From Pseudomonadota bacterium (GTDB taxonomy: Bacteria > Desulfobacterota > Anaeroferrophillalia > Anaeroferrophillales > Tharpellaceae), in assembly GCA_015486445.1 (NCBI GenBank), contig WFRT01000111.1, forward strand, positions 1 through 15,154: DNA of 15,154 nucleotides, read 5' to 3'. Each line of letters opens with the position of its first letter. Position 1 is the stretch's first letter. The notes beneath the pieces are model-generated. The model was not told the origin of the DNA. It ran no database searches and saw only the letters and a list, made by a program, of their open reading frames with translations. This document shows, in pieces, positions 8,233-14,649 of this stretch. Both the position numbers and the translations under genes were made by a program.

Positions 8233-9576
8233 ATGGGACTCACTGGAATTCAAATCTTCAAGTTGCTCCCCAAGACCAACTGTAAAGAGTGCGGCAGCCC
8301 GACCTGCCTGGCCTTCGCCATGGCCCTGGCCGGCGGCAAGGCGGAACTCGATAAATGCCCCTACGTCTCCGACGAAGCCAAGGCGACCCTGAGCGAGGCC
8401 TCCGCGCCCCCGATTCGCGGGGTGGTCATCGGCACCGGCGACAAAGCCAAGAAGGTTGGTGAGGAGCTGGTCTTCTATCGTCATGAAAAAACCTTCCTCA
8501 ACCCGACAGCGATCGCCTGCCTGGTGACCGACGCTATGGACGACGCCGAGGTCGACGCCAAGATCGACAATCTCAACAACGTCCAGTTTGAGCGTGTCGG
8601 CCTGACCCTCGAAGCCGACCTGCTGGCCGTGCGCTGCGTCAGCGGCGATGCCGGCAAGTTTGAAGCCCTGGTCAAGAAGGCCCTCGGGGCCACTGAAAAA
8701 GGCCTGATCATCATGGCTGACGATTTCGCCGCCCTCGAAGCCGGTGCCAAGGCCGCTTCCGGCAAGGGCGCCCTGCTTTATGCCGCTACCGCCGACAACT
8801 GTGACCAGGTTGCGGCCCTGGCCAAGGAGACCGGCGCTTCCGTGGTTGCCAAGGGGGCCTCGATTGAAGAGGTTGCCGATTTCACCGGCAAGATCGTCTC
8901 CGGCGGCGTCAAGGACATCGTCATCGATGCCGGCGCCAGAGATATCAAGAGCATGTTCTACAATGACAACCAGATCCGCCGGGCCGCGCTGAAGGCGAAA
9001 AACCGTGACCTCGGTTTCCCGACCATCGACCTGGTCTGCGACATGACCGACGACCCCTACAAGGAAGCCATGCTGGCCAGCCTGGCGATCGCCAAGTACG
9101 GCGCCATCGTCGTCATGAGCGACATTGACAAGGAACGCATGCTGCCGCTGTTCGTCCAGCGCCTCAACATCTACACCGACCCGCAGCGGCCGATGGTCAT
9201 GGATGAAGGCATCTACGAAATCAACAAGCCCGGCCCCGATTCGCCGGTTATCATCACCACCAACTTCGCCCTGACCTACTTTATCGTCGCGGCCGAGATC
9301 GAAGCCAGCCGGGTACCGACCTGGCTGCTGATCATGGACGTTGAAGGGATGTCGGTTCTGACCGCCTGGTCGGCCGGTAAGTTCGTCGCCGACGCGATGG
9401 CTCCGTTCGTCGTCAAAAGCGGCATCAGGGACAAAATCAACCACAACAAGATCATTATCCCCGGCTACGTGGCCCAGATCTCCGGTGAATTCCAGGAAGA
9501 GCTCGGCAGCGACTGGGAGGTGGTCATCGGCACCCGTGAAGCTTCCGACATTCCTGCTTTCCTGAAAGCGTTGTAA
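8233..9576 (+). CDS. acsC: Corrinoid iron-sulfur protein large subunit (CODH/ACS gamma subunit)
   Basis: Large subunit of the corrinoid iron-sulfur protein, which accepts the methyl group from methyl-THF (via AcsE) on Co(I) and delivers it to AcsB. The 447-aa protein starts with a small [4Fe-4S] domain, C17-x2-C20-x4-C25-x16-C42, in the typical NCKECGSPTCLAFAMAL context. A TIM-barrel region follows, then the C-terminal corrinoid-binding domain. GGAG (8221-8224) is 8 nt before the ATG and lies in the loop of a possible small hairpin (CAGAC 8207-8211 with GTCTG 8227-8231). Expression is placed under the cobalamin riboswitch at 8014-8166. A hairpin terminator follows at 9597. Confidence 0.96.
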   Translation: MGLTGIQIFKLLPKTNCKECGSPTCLAFAMALAGGKAELDKCPYVSDEAKATLSEASAPPIRGVVIGTGDKAKKVGEELVFYRHEKTFLNPTAIACLVTDAMDDAEVDAKIDNLNNVQFERVGLTLEADLLAVRCVSGDAGKFEALVKKALGATEKGLIIMADDFAALEAGAKAASGKGALLYAATADNCDQVAALAKETGASVVAKGASIEEVADFTGKIVSGGVKDIVIDAGARDIKSMFYNDNQIRRAALKAKNRDLGFPTIDLVCDMTDDPYKEAMLASLAIAKYGAIVVMSDIDKERMLPLFVQRLNIYTDPQRPMVMDEGIYEINKPGPDSPVIITTNFALTYFIVAAEIEASRVPTWLLIMDVEGMSVLTAWSAGKFVADAMAPFVVKSGIRDKINHNKIIIPGYVAQISGEFQEELGSDWEVVIGTREASDIPAFLKAL

Positions 9577-9596
9577 GGAGCGGCTCCGGAATTACC

Positions 9597-9635
9597 GGGC
9601 GGGCGGGGTGAGAAAATTCCCCGCCTGCCCTTTTA
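9597..9635 (+). terminator. Hairpin terminator between acsC and acsE
   Basis: A 12-bp stem (GGGCGGGCGGGG 9597-9608 with CCCCGCCTGCCC 9619-9630, one G-U pair), a 10-nt AT-rich loop and TTTT. The stem is strong but the T-run is short, so partial read-through into acsE is likely and would set the ratio of AcsE to AcsC. Confidence 0.65.
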
Positions 9636-9678
9636 ACTACCGAACAACCCCCATTAAGCAGAAATGCGGAGGAAAAAA

Positions 9679-10605
9679 ATGGCATCAATTTTGACCATCC
9701 CCGAAAGCATCAATATCATGTCCAAGACCATCGGACCGGCGATCAAGGAACGTGATCCCAAACCGATTCAGAAGATGGCCATCGAGCAGGAAGAAGCCGG
9801 CGGCGACATCCAGGACCTCAACCTCGGGCCGGCGCGGAAAGCCGGTGACGAGATGATGGCCTGGCTGGTAAAAACCGTCGAAGAGGTATCTGATCTGCCC
9901 CTGGCTCTCGACACCACGAACACGGTCGCCATCGAGGCCGGCCTGAAGGCTTCCAAAACCCCGGAACGCTGCATCATCAACTCGATTTCGGCCCAGCCCC
10001 AGAGCCTCGAAGAGCGGATGCCGCTGGTCAAGAAATACGACTGCAACTTCGTCGCCCTGACCCTGAGCGAAGAGGGTATCCCGCGGGATGTCAACGAGCG
10101 CGGCATGTGCGCGGCCGAAATCTACGCCAAGGCGCTGGAGTTCGACCTGCCCTCGGAGAAGATGTTCATCGACCCGATCGTCCTGCCGGTCTGCGTCGAT
10201 CCCGGTCAGGTGGCCTCGTTTCTCGAGTTCCTGCCCCTGATTCCTGATTTTGCGCCCGGCGCCAAGTCAACCTGCGGGCTTTCCAACATCTCCAACGGAA
10301 CCCCGACCGAGTTGCGTCATTTCCTCAACCGGGCTTACCAGGCCATGCACATCTACCTCGGCATCTACTCCTCGATCGTCGATGCCTACGATTCCGAAAT
10401 GATGGCGCTGTGCAAAGGCAAGATTCCGCAGGTGGAAGAACTCACCAAGACCCTGATGGAAGGCGGCGACGTCGATCCCAACAGCCTGGGCGTTGAACTG
10501 CAGGTTTACTACCGCAGCATCAAATGCCTCAAGGGCGAGGTCCTTTACTCCCATTCCTGGATCGAAGACCTGGTCGACAAGTACGATCCCAACTGGTACA
10601 AATAG
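9679..10605 (+). CDS. acsE: Methyl-THF:corrinoid iron-sulfur protein methyltransferase (MeTr)
   Basis: Transfers the methyl group of 5-methyl-THF to the Co(I) corrinoid of AcsCD. It is a pterin-binding TIM barrel; the pterin-contact and catalytic residues seen in the Moorella enzyme have clear counterparts: D78 (LALDTTN), N101 (IINS), D165 (FIDPIVLP) and N203 (GLSNIS), plus QDLNLGPAR near 45-53. The ATG at 9664 is rejected because its codons form the ribosome site GGAGG (9668-9672); the ATG at 9679 follows it by 6 nt. The resulting 308 aa is about 45 residues longer than Moorella AcsE (about 262 aa), mostly as a C-terminal extension after the barrel (about residues 262-308). It lies between two terminators. 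Confidence 0.95.
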   Translation: MASILTIPESINIMSKTIGPAIKERDPKPIQKMAIEQEEAGGDIQDLNLGPARKAGDEMMAWLVKTVEEVSDLPLALDTTNTVAIEAGLKASKTPERCIINSISAQPQSLEERMPLVKKYDCNFVALTLSEEGIPRDVNERGMCAAEIYAKALEFDLPSEKMFIDPIVLPVCVDPGQVASFLEFLPLIPDFAPGAKSTCGLSNISNGTPTELRHFLNRAYQAMHIYLGIYSSIVDAYDSEMMALCKGKIPQVEELTKTLMEGGDVDPNSLGVELQVYYRSIKCLKGEVLYSHSWIEDLVDKYDPNWYK

Positions 10606-10630
10606 TACCGACACTATTGCCTCACCAGGA

Positions 10631-10665
10631 AAAAGGCCGCACAGGTTACTGTGCGGCCTTTTTTT
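10631..10665 (+). terminator. Strong Rho-independent terminator after acsE
   Basis: A perfect stem AAAGGCCGCACAG / CTGTGCGGCCTTT (13 bp or more), GTTA loop and a run of seven to nine T. It closes the acs gene run 26 nt after the acsE stop and insulates it from the next promoter. Confidence 0.92.
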
Positions 10666-10677
10666 GTCTTCGTTCTC

Positions 10678-10706
10678 TTGACAAAGAACGGCAAAACAAT
10701 TATTAG
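10678..10706 (+). promoter_or_regulatory. Promoter for the second cobalamin riboswitch operon
   Basis: A perfect TTGACA (10678-10683), 17-bp spacer and TATTAG (10701-10706), about 30 nt before the riboswitch P1 helix. The TATTAGAGAT segment is shared with the acsD leader. Immediately after it come two copies of TAGAAAATGTT (10718-10728, 10730-10740), which could be an operator or part of the leader. Confidence 0.65.
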
Positions 10707-10717
10707 AGATGCAACAT

Positions 10718-10740
10718 TAGAAAATGTTTTAGAAAATGTT
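10718..10740 (+). repeat. Tandem 11-bp repeat TAGAAAATGTT
   Basis: Two identical 11-mers with a 1-bp spacer (12-bp period) lie between the promoter and the riboswitch. The first copy is also half of a palindrome AACATT-AGAA-AATGTT (10713-10728), and the last bases of the second enter the P1 helix. Confidence 0.5.
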
Positions 10741-10898
10741 CAGGTGCTCCGTCCGGAGCCTAACAGGGAACCCCGTGTGAATCGGGGACGGGCCCGCCGC
10801 TGTAACCGGGTACGAAAGCCGCTGTAAGTCACTGGCCACGAAGGTCGGGAAGACGCGGTAAGTAGATCGATCCGGAAGTCAGAAGACCTGCCTGAACA
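10737..10898 (+). ncRNA. Cobalamin (B12) riboswitch ahead of the cbiK operon
   Basis: It has the same conserved core as the first riboswitch, CCCGCCGCTGTAACC (10793-10807), a GGGAACCCCGTGTGAATC segment before it and the B12-box variant GTCACTGG (10828-10835). P1 is closed by TGTTCAGG (10737-10744) with CCTGAACA (10891-10898). Unlike the first riboswitch it is followed 58 nt later by an intrinsic terminator, so it most likely works as a transcriptional OFF switch when corrinoid is plentiful, controlling the small protein, cbiK and porin genes. Confidence 0.94.
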
Positions 10899-10955
10899 CC
10901 AAGGCTGCCCCTCGTGGAAAAGGGTCGGGCCGGATACCGTCGCGGATAAAAAGGG

Positions 10956-11000
10956 AAATCCCCGGGTCGAAATATTTTTTCGATACCGGGGATTTTTTTT
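10956..11000 (+). terminator. Riboswitch-controlled intrinsic terminator
   Basis: Stem AAATCCCCGG (10956-10965) with CCGGGGATTT (10986-10995), an inner TCGA/TCGA pairing in the loop region and a run of eight T (10993-11000). It lies 57 nt after the aptamer and more than 340 nt before the first gene, as expected for a transcription attenuator. I could not identify the antiterminator helix with confidence. Confidence 0.88.
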
Positions 11001-11053
11001 GCCCGGCCGGTCCGGGCTCAAACCCGCCGACACCAGGGAAGGCATAACCTGTT

Positions 11054-11317
11054 GTAACTATTCAGCTGAATTCTATCTCCCTTCTTTCAGGAGGGGGCGG
11101 GGGTGGTTTTTCTGAGCGATTTCGGAAAGATTTCGTTGTTTTTCCCAGCAAGCGGGAGCCCATAAGCATTGCAACTGTCTGAGCGTAGCGAGTTTTGCAA
11201 TGCGCCCAACGGAAGTGCTCTTGGGGTGCGGGCGGAGCGAGCGTAAGGAAAAACAGAAATCTTAACGTCTAGCGAAGAAAAGCCACACCCGAACCCCGGA
11301 TTTGGCTGAATAGTTAC
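11054..11317. mobile_element. 264-bp MITE with IS66-like ends and 8-bp target duplication
   Basis: The element starts GTAACTATTCAGC (11054-11066) and ends with its exact inverse GCTGAATAGTTAC (11305-11317). It is flanked by the direct repeat AACCTGTT at 11046-11053 and 11318-11325. GTAA termini and 8-bp duplications are features of the IS66 family; the family link is an inference. It contains no credible ORF. Internally it is strongly self-complementary: 11127-11145 pairs with 11247-11263, and GCATTGCAA pairs with TTGCAATGC (11166-11203), so a transcript through it would fold into a long cruciform-like structure. It splits the leader of the riboswitch operon. Confidence 0.85.
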
Positions 11318-11348
11318 AACCTGTTTTCACAAAGCTGAAGGAGGAGTT

Positions 11349-11654
11349 ATGAAGGAAGGATACATCATTTACGTGGTTGGCGTGGAGCCCCCGCAACCGG
11401 ATGAACTGGAGAAACTGATCAAGGAAAACCATTTGGATCTTTTTGAATACCGGATCTGCGGCCATACCCCGCCTCTGCCCGGGGTCTTCAGCGCCTACCG
11501 CGAGCTCCAGAAGAAAAAGGTTTCACAGATCAGTTGCCTCTCGGTCTGCTACAACCGGGAAACGGGCGGCTACAACTTTCTTGAACAGAGCATCAACCTG
11601 GATTCGGTCGTTGATCTCGGGGCCTACTGCTCCCCCCAGGAACTGGGCAACTGA
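11349..11654 (+). CDS. Unrecognised 101-aa Cys-containing protein
   Basis: I do not recognise this family. It is a small, apparently cytoplasmic protein with no signal peptide or membrane segment. Four cysteines (C37, C63, C67, C94), two of them as CxxxC, and His28/His39 could bind metal or a cofactor. A short hydrophobic strand (YIIYVVGV) opens the protein and a charged helix follows (DELEKLIKEN). AAGGAGGAG (11338-11346) directly precedes the ATG, a strong though tight ribosome site. Codon use matches the neighbours. It is the first gene of the B12-riboswitch operon, 81 nt before the cbiK start, so a role linked to cobalt or corrinoid handling is a reasonable guess only. Confidence 0.75.
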   Translation: MKEGYIIYVVGVEPPQPDELEKLIKENHLDLFEYRICGHTPPLPGVFSAYRELQKKKVSQISCLSVCYNRETGGYNFLEQSINLDSVVDLGAYCSPQELGN

Positions 11655-11735
11655 TTTCAGGCCCTCTCCCATACCGTGGCTGTCACATCTTCTTATGAAT
11701 TTTTATTTTCAATCTTAAAACCAGGGAGAAAAATC

Positions 11736-12728
11736 ATGCACTGCAAAACCACCATCCTGACCATTATGCTGGCTTTCTGCTTTACTTTTTTCGGCTTGAG
11801 CCAGAGTTTGGCCATGGGACACGGCAAAGACGTGGAAAAGAAACCGGCTATCGTCCTGGCCGGGTTCGGCACCACCTACCCGAGCGCCCTGGTGGCGATA
11901 ACCAATATCCAGAAAGAGGTGCAGAAGGCCTTTCCCGACAGTGTCGTCAAACTCGCCTTCACTTCGAATATCATTCGCGGCATCTGGCACCAGCGCCAGG
12001 TGGACAAGGATTACCTGAGAAAAAACCCGTCGGTACCCGCCGAGATACTTTATGTCAAGGGGCCGCTGGCCACCATCGCCGAACTCCAGGACCAGGGCTG
12101 CAAAACCATCATCGTCCAGCCGACCCACATCTATTCCGGTGAAGAATATGCCGACCTGTCCTCTTGCATCGAGGGTCTCAACACCATCAAAACCATCAAG
12201 GCCAAATACATGCCGTTCAAGAAGCTGGTCATCAGCCGGCCGCTGCTGGGTCAGTACGGAGTCGTCCACGACTACCACAAGGATATGGAAAGTGCCGCCC
12301 GGGCCATGGCCGACGATGTCGCCCTCGCGGACAAGAACAACGCCACCCTGGTCTACATGGGGCACGGCAACGAATACTTCAGTACCGGAATCTATATTGA
12401 ATTCCAGCAGGTCATGCGCAAGATGTATCCCAAAACCCCGATCTTCATCGGCACGGTGGAAGGCTTTCCCGCCCTGGACGACGTGGTCGAGGGCCTGGTC
12501 CACGCCAAAACCAAAAAAATTGTGCTCAAACCGTTCATGATCGTGGCCGGCGACCATGCCAACAACGACATGGCCGGCAGTGAAAAAGACTCCTGGAAAA
12601 ACGTCATCAAGGCCAGGGGCATCGAGGTAGTACCGGTCACCAAGGGCATCGGCGAGAAAAAATCGGTTGCCGAAATCTATGTCAACCACATCAGAGATTG
12701 CGCTCACGACAACGACATCCAGCTGTAA
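11736..12728 (+). CDS. cbiK: Exported sirohydrochlorin cobaltochelatase (CbiK type)
   Basis: Class II chelatase inserting cobalt into sirohydrochlorin in the anaerobic corrin route. Conserved segments are VLAGFGTTYPSA near the N-terminus, QPTHIYSGEEY, MGHGNEYF, GTVEGFPALDD and VAGDHANNDM. E137, H210 and H274 correspond to E89, H145 and H207 of Salmonella CbiK. The protein starts with a signal peptide (basic K4, hydrophobic core, likely cleavage after S24-L25-A26), so it is periplasmic like CbiK-P of Desulfovibrio. That is paradoxical for a cytoplasmic pathway, and a heme/metal transport role has been proposed for such forms. A frame-open start at 11676 is rejected: the ATG at 11736 has AGGGAG 7 nt upstream and gives the signal peptide. 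330 aa. Under the riboswitch at 10737-10898. Confidence 0.93.
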   Translation: MHCKTTILTIMLAFCFTFFGLSQSLAMGHGKDVEKKPAIVLAGFGTTYPSALVAITNIQKEVQKAFPDSVVKLAFTSNIIRGIWHQRQVDKDYLRKNPSVPAEILYVKGPLATIAELQDQGCKTIIVQPTHIYSGEEYADLSSCIEGLNTIKTIKAKYMPFKKLVISRPLLGQYGVVHDYHKDMESAARAMADDVALADKNNATLVYMGHGNEYFSTGIYIEFQQVMRKMYPKTPIFIGTVEGFPALDDVVEGLVHAKTKKIVLKPFMIVAGDHANNDMAGSEKDSWKNVIKARGIEVVPVTKGIGEKKSVAEIYVNHIRDCAHDNDIQL

Positions 12729-12745
12729 ACCAGAGGCTCTGAGGC

Positions 12746-12802
12746 AAAATCACCCCCGCCCCCTCCTGAAAGAGGAGAGATAGAATTTAGCTGAATAGTT
12801 AC
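12746..12802 (-). repeat. Solo inverted end of the MITE family
   Basis: These 57 bases are the reverse complement of the MITE's left end (11054-11110) with four mismatches, and they finish in GCTGAATAGTTAC. No partner end and no matching 8-bp duplication flank it (the bases after it, AAGCAAGG, do not recur upstream). It is therefore a decayed or one-ended relic. It fills most of the 89-bp gap between cbiK and the porin gene and ends 5 nt before the porin's ribosome site. Confidence 0.85.
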
Positions 12803-12817
12803 AAGCAAGGAGGAGAA

Positions 12818-14083
12818 ATGAAAAAATTAATACGCCAACTGCTTATTGTGCTGCTGGCCGGCTGCCTGGTTCTGCCCGCCGGGGCCGCCCTGGCGGTGGA
12901 CAAAACGGCCGAACTTGAAAAAAAGCTGGCGGAACTCGCTTCTCAGCTGCAGGCCCTGCAGACCCAGCTTCAGGCCCAGAAAGCGGAGATTCAGACTTAC
13001 AAACAGGCCATCAACCGGCATCGCCGGGATATCGAAAGCAACAACCAGCATCTCCAGGAACAGGAAAAGATCCTGAGTGAAACCCAGAAACAGCAGGAAA
13101 CCTTAAGTGAAGTGGCGGAAAAGCTCAAGGTCATAAATGATCACGTCACGATCAGCGGCCTGGTCGAGGTCGAAGCCTTCAAGAGCGACGGCTATGACGG
13201 CGAGGATGAAAGCGACATCACCCTGGCCACGGTCGAACTCGGCTTCGATGTCAACCTGCAGAAGTACGTCTCCGCCCACATCCTTTTTCTCTGGGAAGAG
13301 GACGACACCGAACCGGTGGATGTTGACGAAGGCTACATCTATCTTGGCAACACCGAGTTTTTCCCGGTCTATTTCCAGGTCGGCAAGCTTTATGTGCCTT
13401 TCGGCAACTTTGAATCCAACATGATTTCCGACCCGCTGACTCTCGAGCTGGGAGAAACCCGCGAGAGCGCGGCGGTGCTGGGCTTTGAAAGCCACGGCTT
13501 CTACGGTGCGGCCTACGCCTTCAACGGAGATGTTGACGAAAAAGGGGATGACAACGAGGTCAAATGCTACGGCTTCAATGGCGGCTACGCCTTTGAAAAG
13601 GATGATTTCAGCCTCGATGTCGGGGCCGGCTGGATCAACAGCATTGCCGCCTCAGACAACCTGGCCGACATGCTGCCCGGGGAAATCGAGGATTATGTAG
13701 CAGGCTGGACAGCCCACGCCATCGTGGCCTGGAAAGGGTTTCAGATAGTCGGTGAATACCTGGCCGCAACCGATGATTTTGAAGCCGGCGAGATGGCCTG
13801 GAAAAACGGCGGGGCCGAACCCGAAGCCTGGAACCTGGAAGCGGCCTACACCTTCGCGGTGAAGGGGCACGAAACCATCTTCTCGCTGGCCTGGCAGGGC
13901 ACCGACGAGGCCCTGGCTATGGAACTGCCGGAAGACCGCTACATGGGCTGCCTGAGCGTCGGCATCATCGAGGGGCTGACCTTCTCGCTGGAATATGCTC
14001 ATGACGAGGACTACAGCAAGGGTGACGGCGGCACCGGTGACAACGCCGATACCGTAACCACCCAGCTGTCACTCGAATTCTGA
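12818..14083 (+). CDS. Coiled-coil outer-membrane beta-barrel porin (LbtU-like)
   Basis: Predicted outer-membrane channel or receptor, 421 aa. The N-terminal signal peptide (K2, K3, R6, hydrophobic to A26) probably ends A-L-A. An LAGC at 13-16 resembles a lipobox, but the hydrophobic run continues past it, so type I cleavage is preferred. A periplasmic coiled coil (about residues 28-105, rich in E, K, Q and L heptads) follows. The rest is a barrel of alternating amphipathic strands (from VTISGLVEVEAF onward) with acidic loops, ending in TQLSLEF with the terminal Phe typical of BAM substrates. The architecture resembles LbtU-family siderophore porins; that assignment is from memory of the family and moderate. 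AAGGAGGAG precedes the ATG. Last gene of the riboswitch operon, so import of cobalt, corrinoid or another chelate is a guess from context. Confidence 0.85.
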   Translation: MKKLIRQLLIVLLAGCLVLPAGAALAVDKTAELEKKLAELASQLQALQTQLQAQKAEIQTYKQAINRHRRDIESNNQHLQEQEKILSETQKQQETLSEVAEKLKVINDHVTISGLVEVEAFKSDGYDGEDESDITLATVELGFDVNLQKYVSAHILFLWEEDDTEPVDVDEGYIYLGNTEFFPVYFQVGKLYVPFGNFESNMISDPLTLELGETRESAAVLGFESHGFYGAAYAFNGDVDEKGDDNEVKCYGFNGGYAFEKDDFSLDVGAGWINSIAASDNLADMLPGEIEDYVAGWTAHAIVAWKGFQIVGEYLAATDDFEAGEMAWKNGGAEPEAWNLEAAYTFAVKGHETIFSLAWQGTDEALAMELPEDRYMGCLSVGIIEGLTFSLEYAHDEDYSKGDGGTGDNADTVTTQLSLEF

Positions 14084-14617
14084 GTTTTTCAAGGCGCCAA
14101 CCTCACGTAACCAGTTCAACCTGGTTTTCTGATCCTCCAACCCCCGTTCATCGATGAGCGGCAGGGAGGGAAATCGTTCTTTGACGGCCCGGGCGAAAAA
14201 GCCCGGGCCGTTTTTTCCGTTAAGGGGCTCGGTATCGTTGCGGTCGGCAAAGAGAGCGGTATCCGTAATACCACATGAAGGCGACCGGCTTTTGAAAAGG
14301 AAACCGGCAACCGGCGGCAGGCCGGCCAGGAAACTGCGGCTGAAAGTTTCCATCTCCCGGGTCAGGTCCCGGCCGCTGGCCGGCTGCAGCAGGCGGACGG
14401 TGTTTCCGGAAACCACCTGTCTGATCGGTTGACGGGGCACCCCCAGGCCGATTTCACATTCCGGGCAGACCGGGATGAACCGCAGCCCCGCTTTCAGCCC
14501 GGCCACCGTCTCCGGGAAAAGTTCGACTCCGTTCCAGCGGCAGCGGCCAAACCCAAGACAACGGCTGACCACGATCAGGGGCCTGGAACTATCCTCTTTC
14601 GACCGGCCACACTCCAT
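14069..14617 (-). CDS. DUF523-family protein
   Basis: Small conserved protein of unknown biochemical function, 182 aa. Family features are VVSRCLGFGRCRWNG near the N-terminus (C20, C26), VCPECEIGLGVPR (C51, C54) and FLFKSRSPSCG (C115), the last being the hallmark; a typical tail GFFARAVKERFPSLPLIDE follows. The conserved cysteines suggest metal or thiol chemistry, unproven. The ATG at 14617 has AGGAGG 5 nt upstream on the minus strand. It is convergent with the porin gene and overlaps its last 15 bases. Its codons 134-145 are the antisense of the porin operon's terminator. It is divergent from the YheT-type hydrolase, 110 bp away. Confidence 0.87.
   Translation of the reverse strand: MECGRSKEDSSRPLIVVSRCLGFGRCRWNGVELFPETVAGLKAGLRFIPVCPECEIGLGVPRQPIRQVVSGNTVRLLQPASGRDLTREMETFSRSFLAGLPPVAGFLFKSRSPSCGITDTALFADRNDTEPLNGKNGPGFFARAVKERFPSLPLIDERGLEDQKTRLNWLREVGALKNSEFE
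14184..14216 (+). terminator. Intrinsic terminator of the cbiK-porin operon, inside DUF523
   Basis: Perfect 11-bp stem ACGGCCCGGGC (14184-14194) with GCCCGGGCCGT (14201-14211), loop GAAAAA and six T. It reads only in the + direction; on the minus strand no T-run follows the stem. It lies 100 nt after the porin stop, entirely inside the coding sequence of the minus-strand DUF523 gene. Confidence 0.88.
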
Positions 14618-14649
14618 ACCATCCTCCTGCCTTCCATCCGAGGCCCCGG

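Noticed and set aside
8008..9444. 478-codon minus-strand open frame opposite acsC
   Set aside because: Shadow of acsC that also runs through the riboswitch; no family features.
9664..9678. ATG at 9664 as the acsE start
   Set aside because: Its codons contain the ribosome site GGAGG that serves the ATG at 9679.
11676..11735. 20-codon N-terminal extension of cbiK
   Set aside because: It would bury the signal peptide and has no ribosome site; the ATG at 11736 has AGGGAG at 7 nt.
11054..12802. A 1.75-kb composite transposon carrying the small gene and cbiK
   Set aside because: The outer ends are inverted copies, but their flanks lack a shared target duplication, whereas the 264-bp unit alone has a perfect one.
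12746..12802. Complete second MITE upstream of the porin
   Set aside because: Only one end is present; no GTAACTATTCAGC partner or 8-bp duplication was found nearby.
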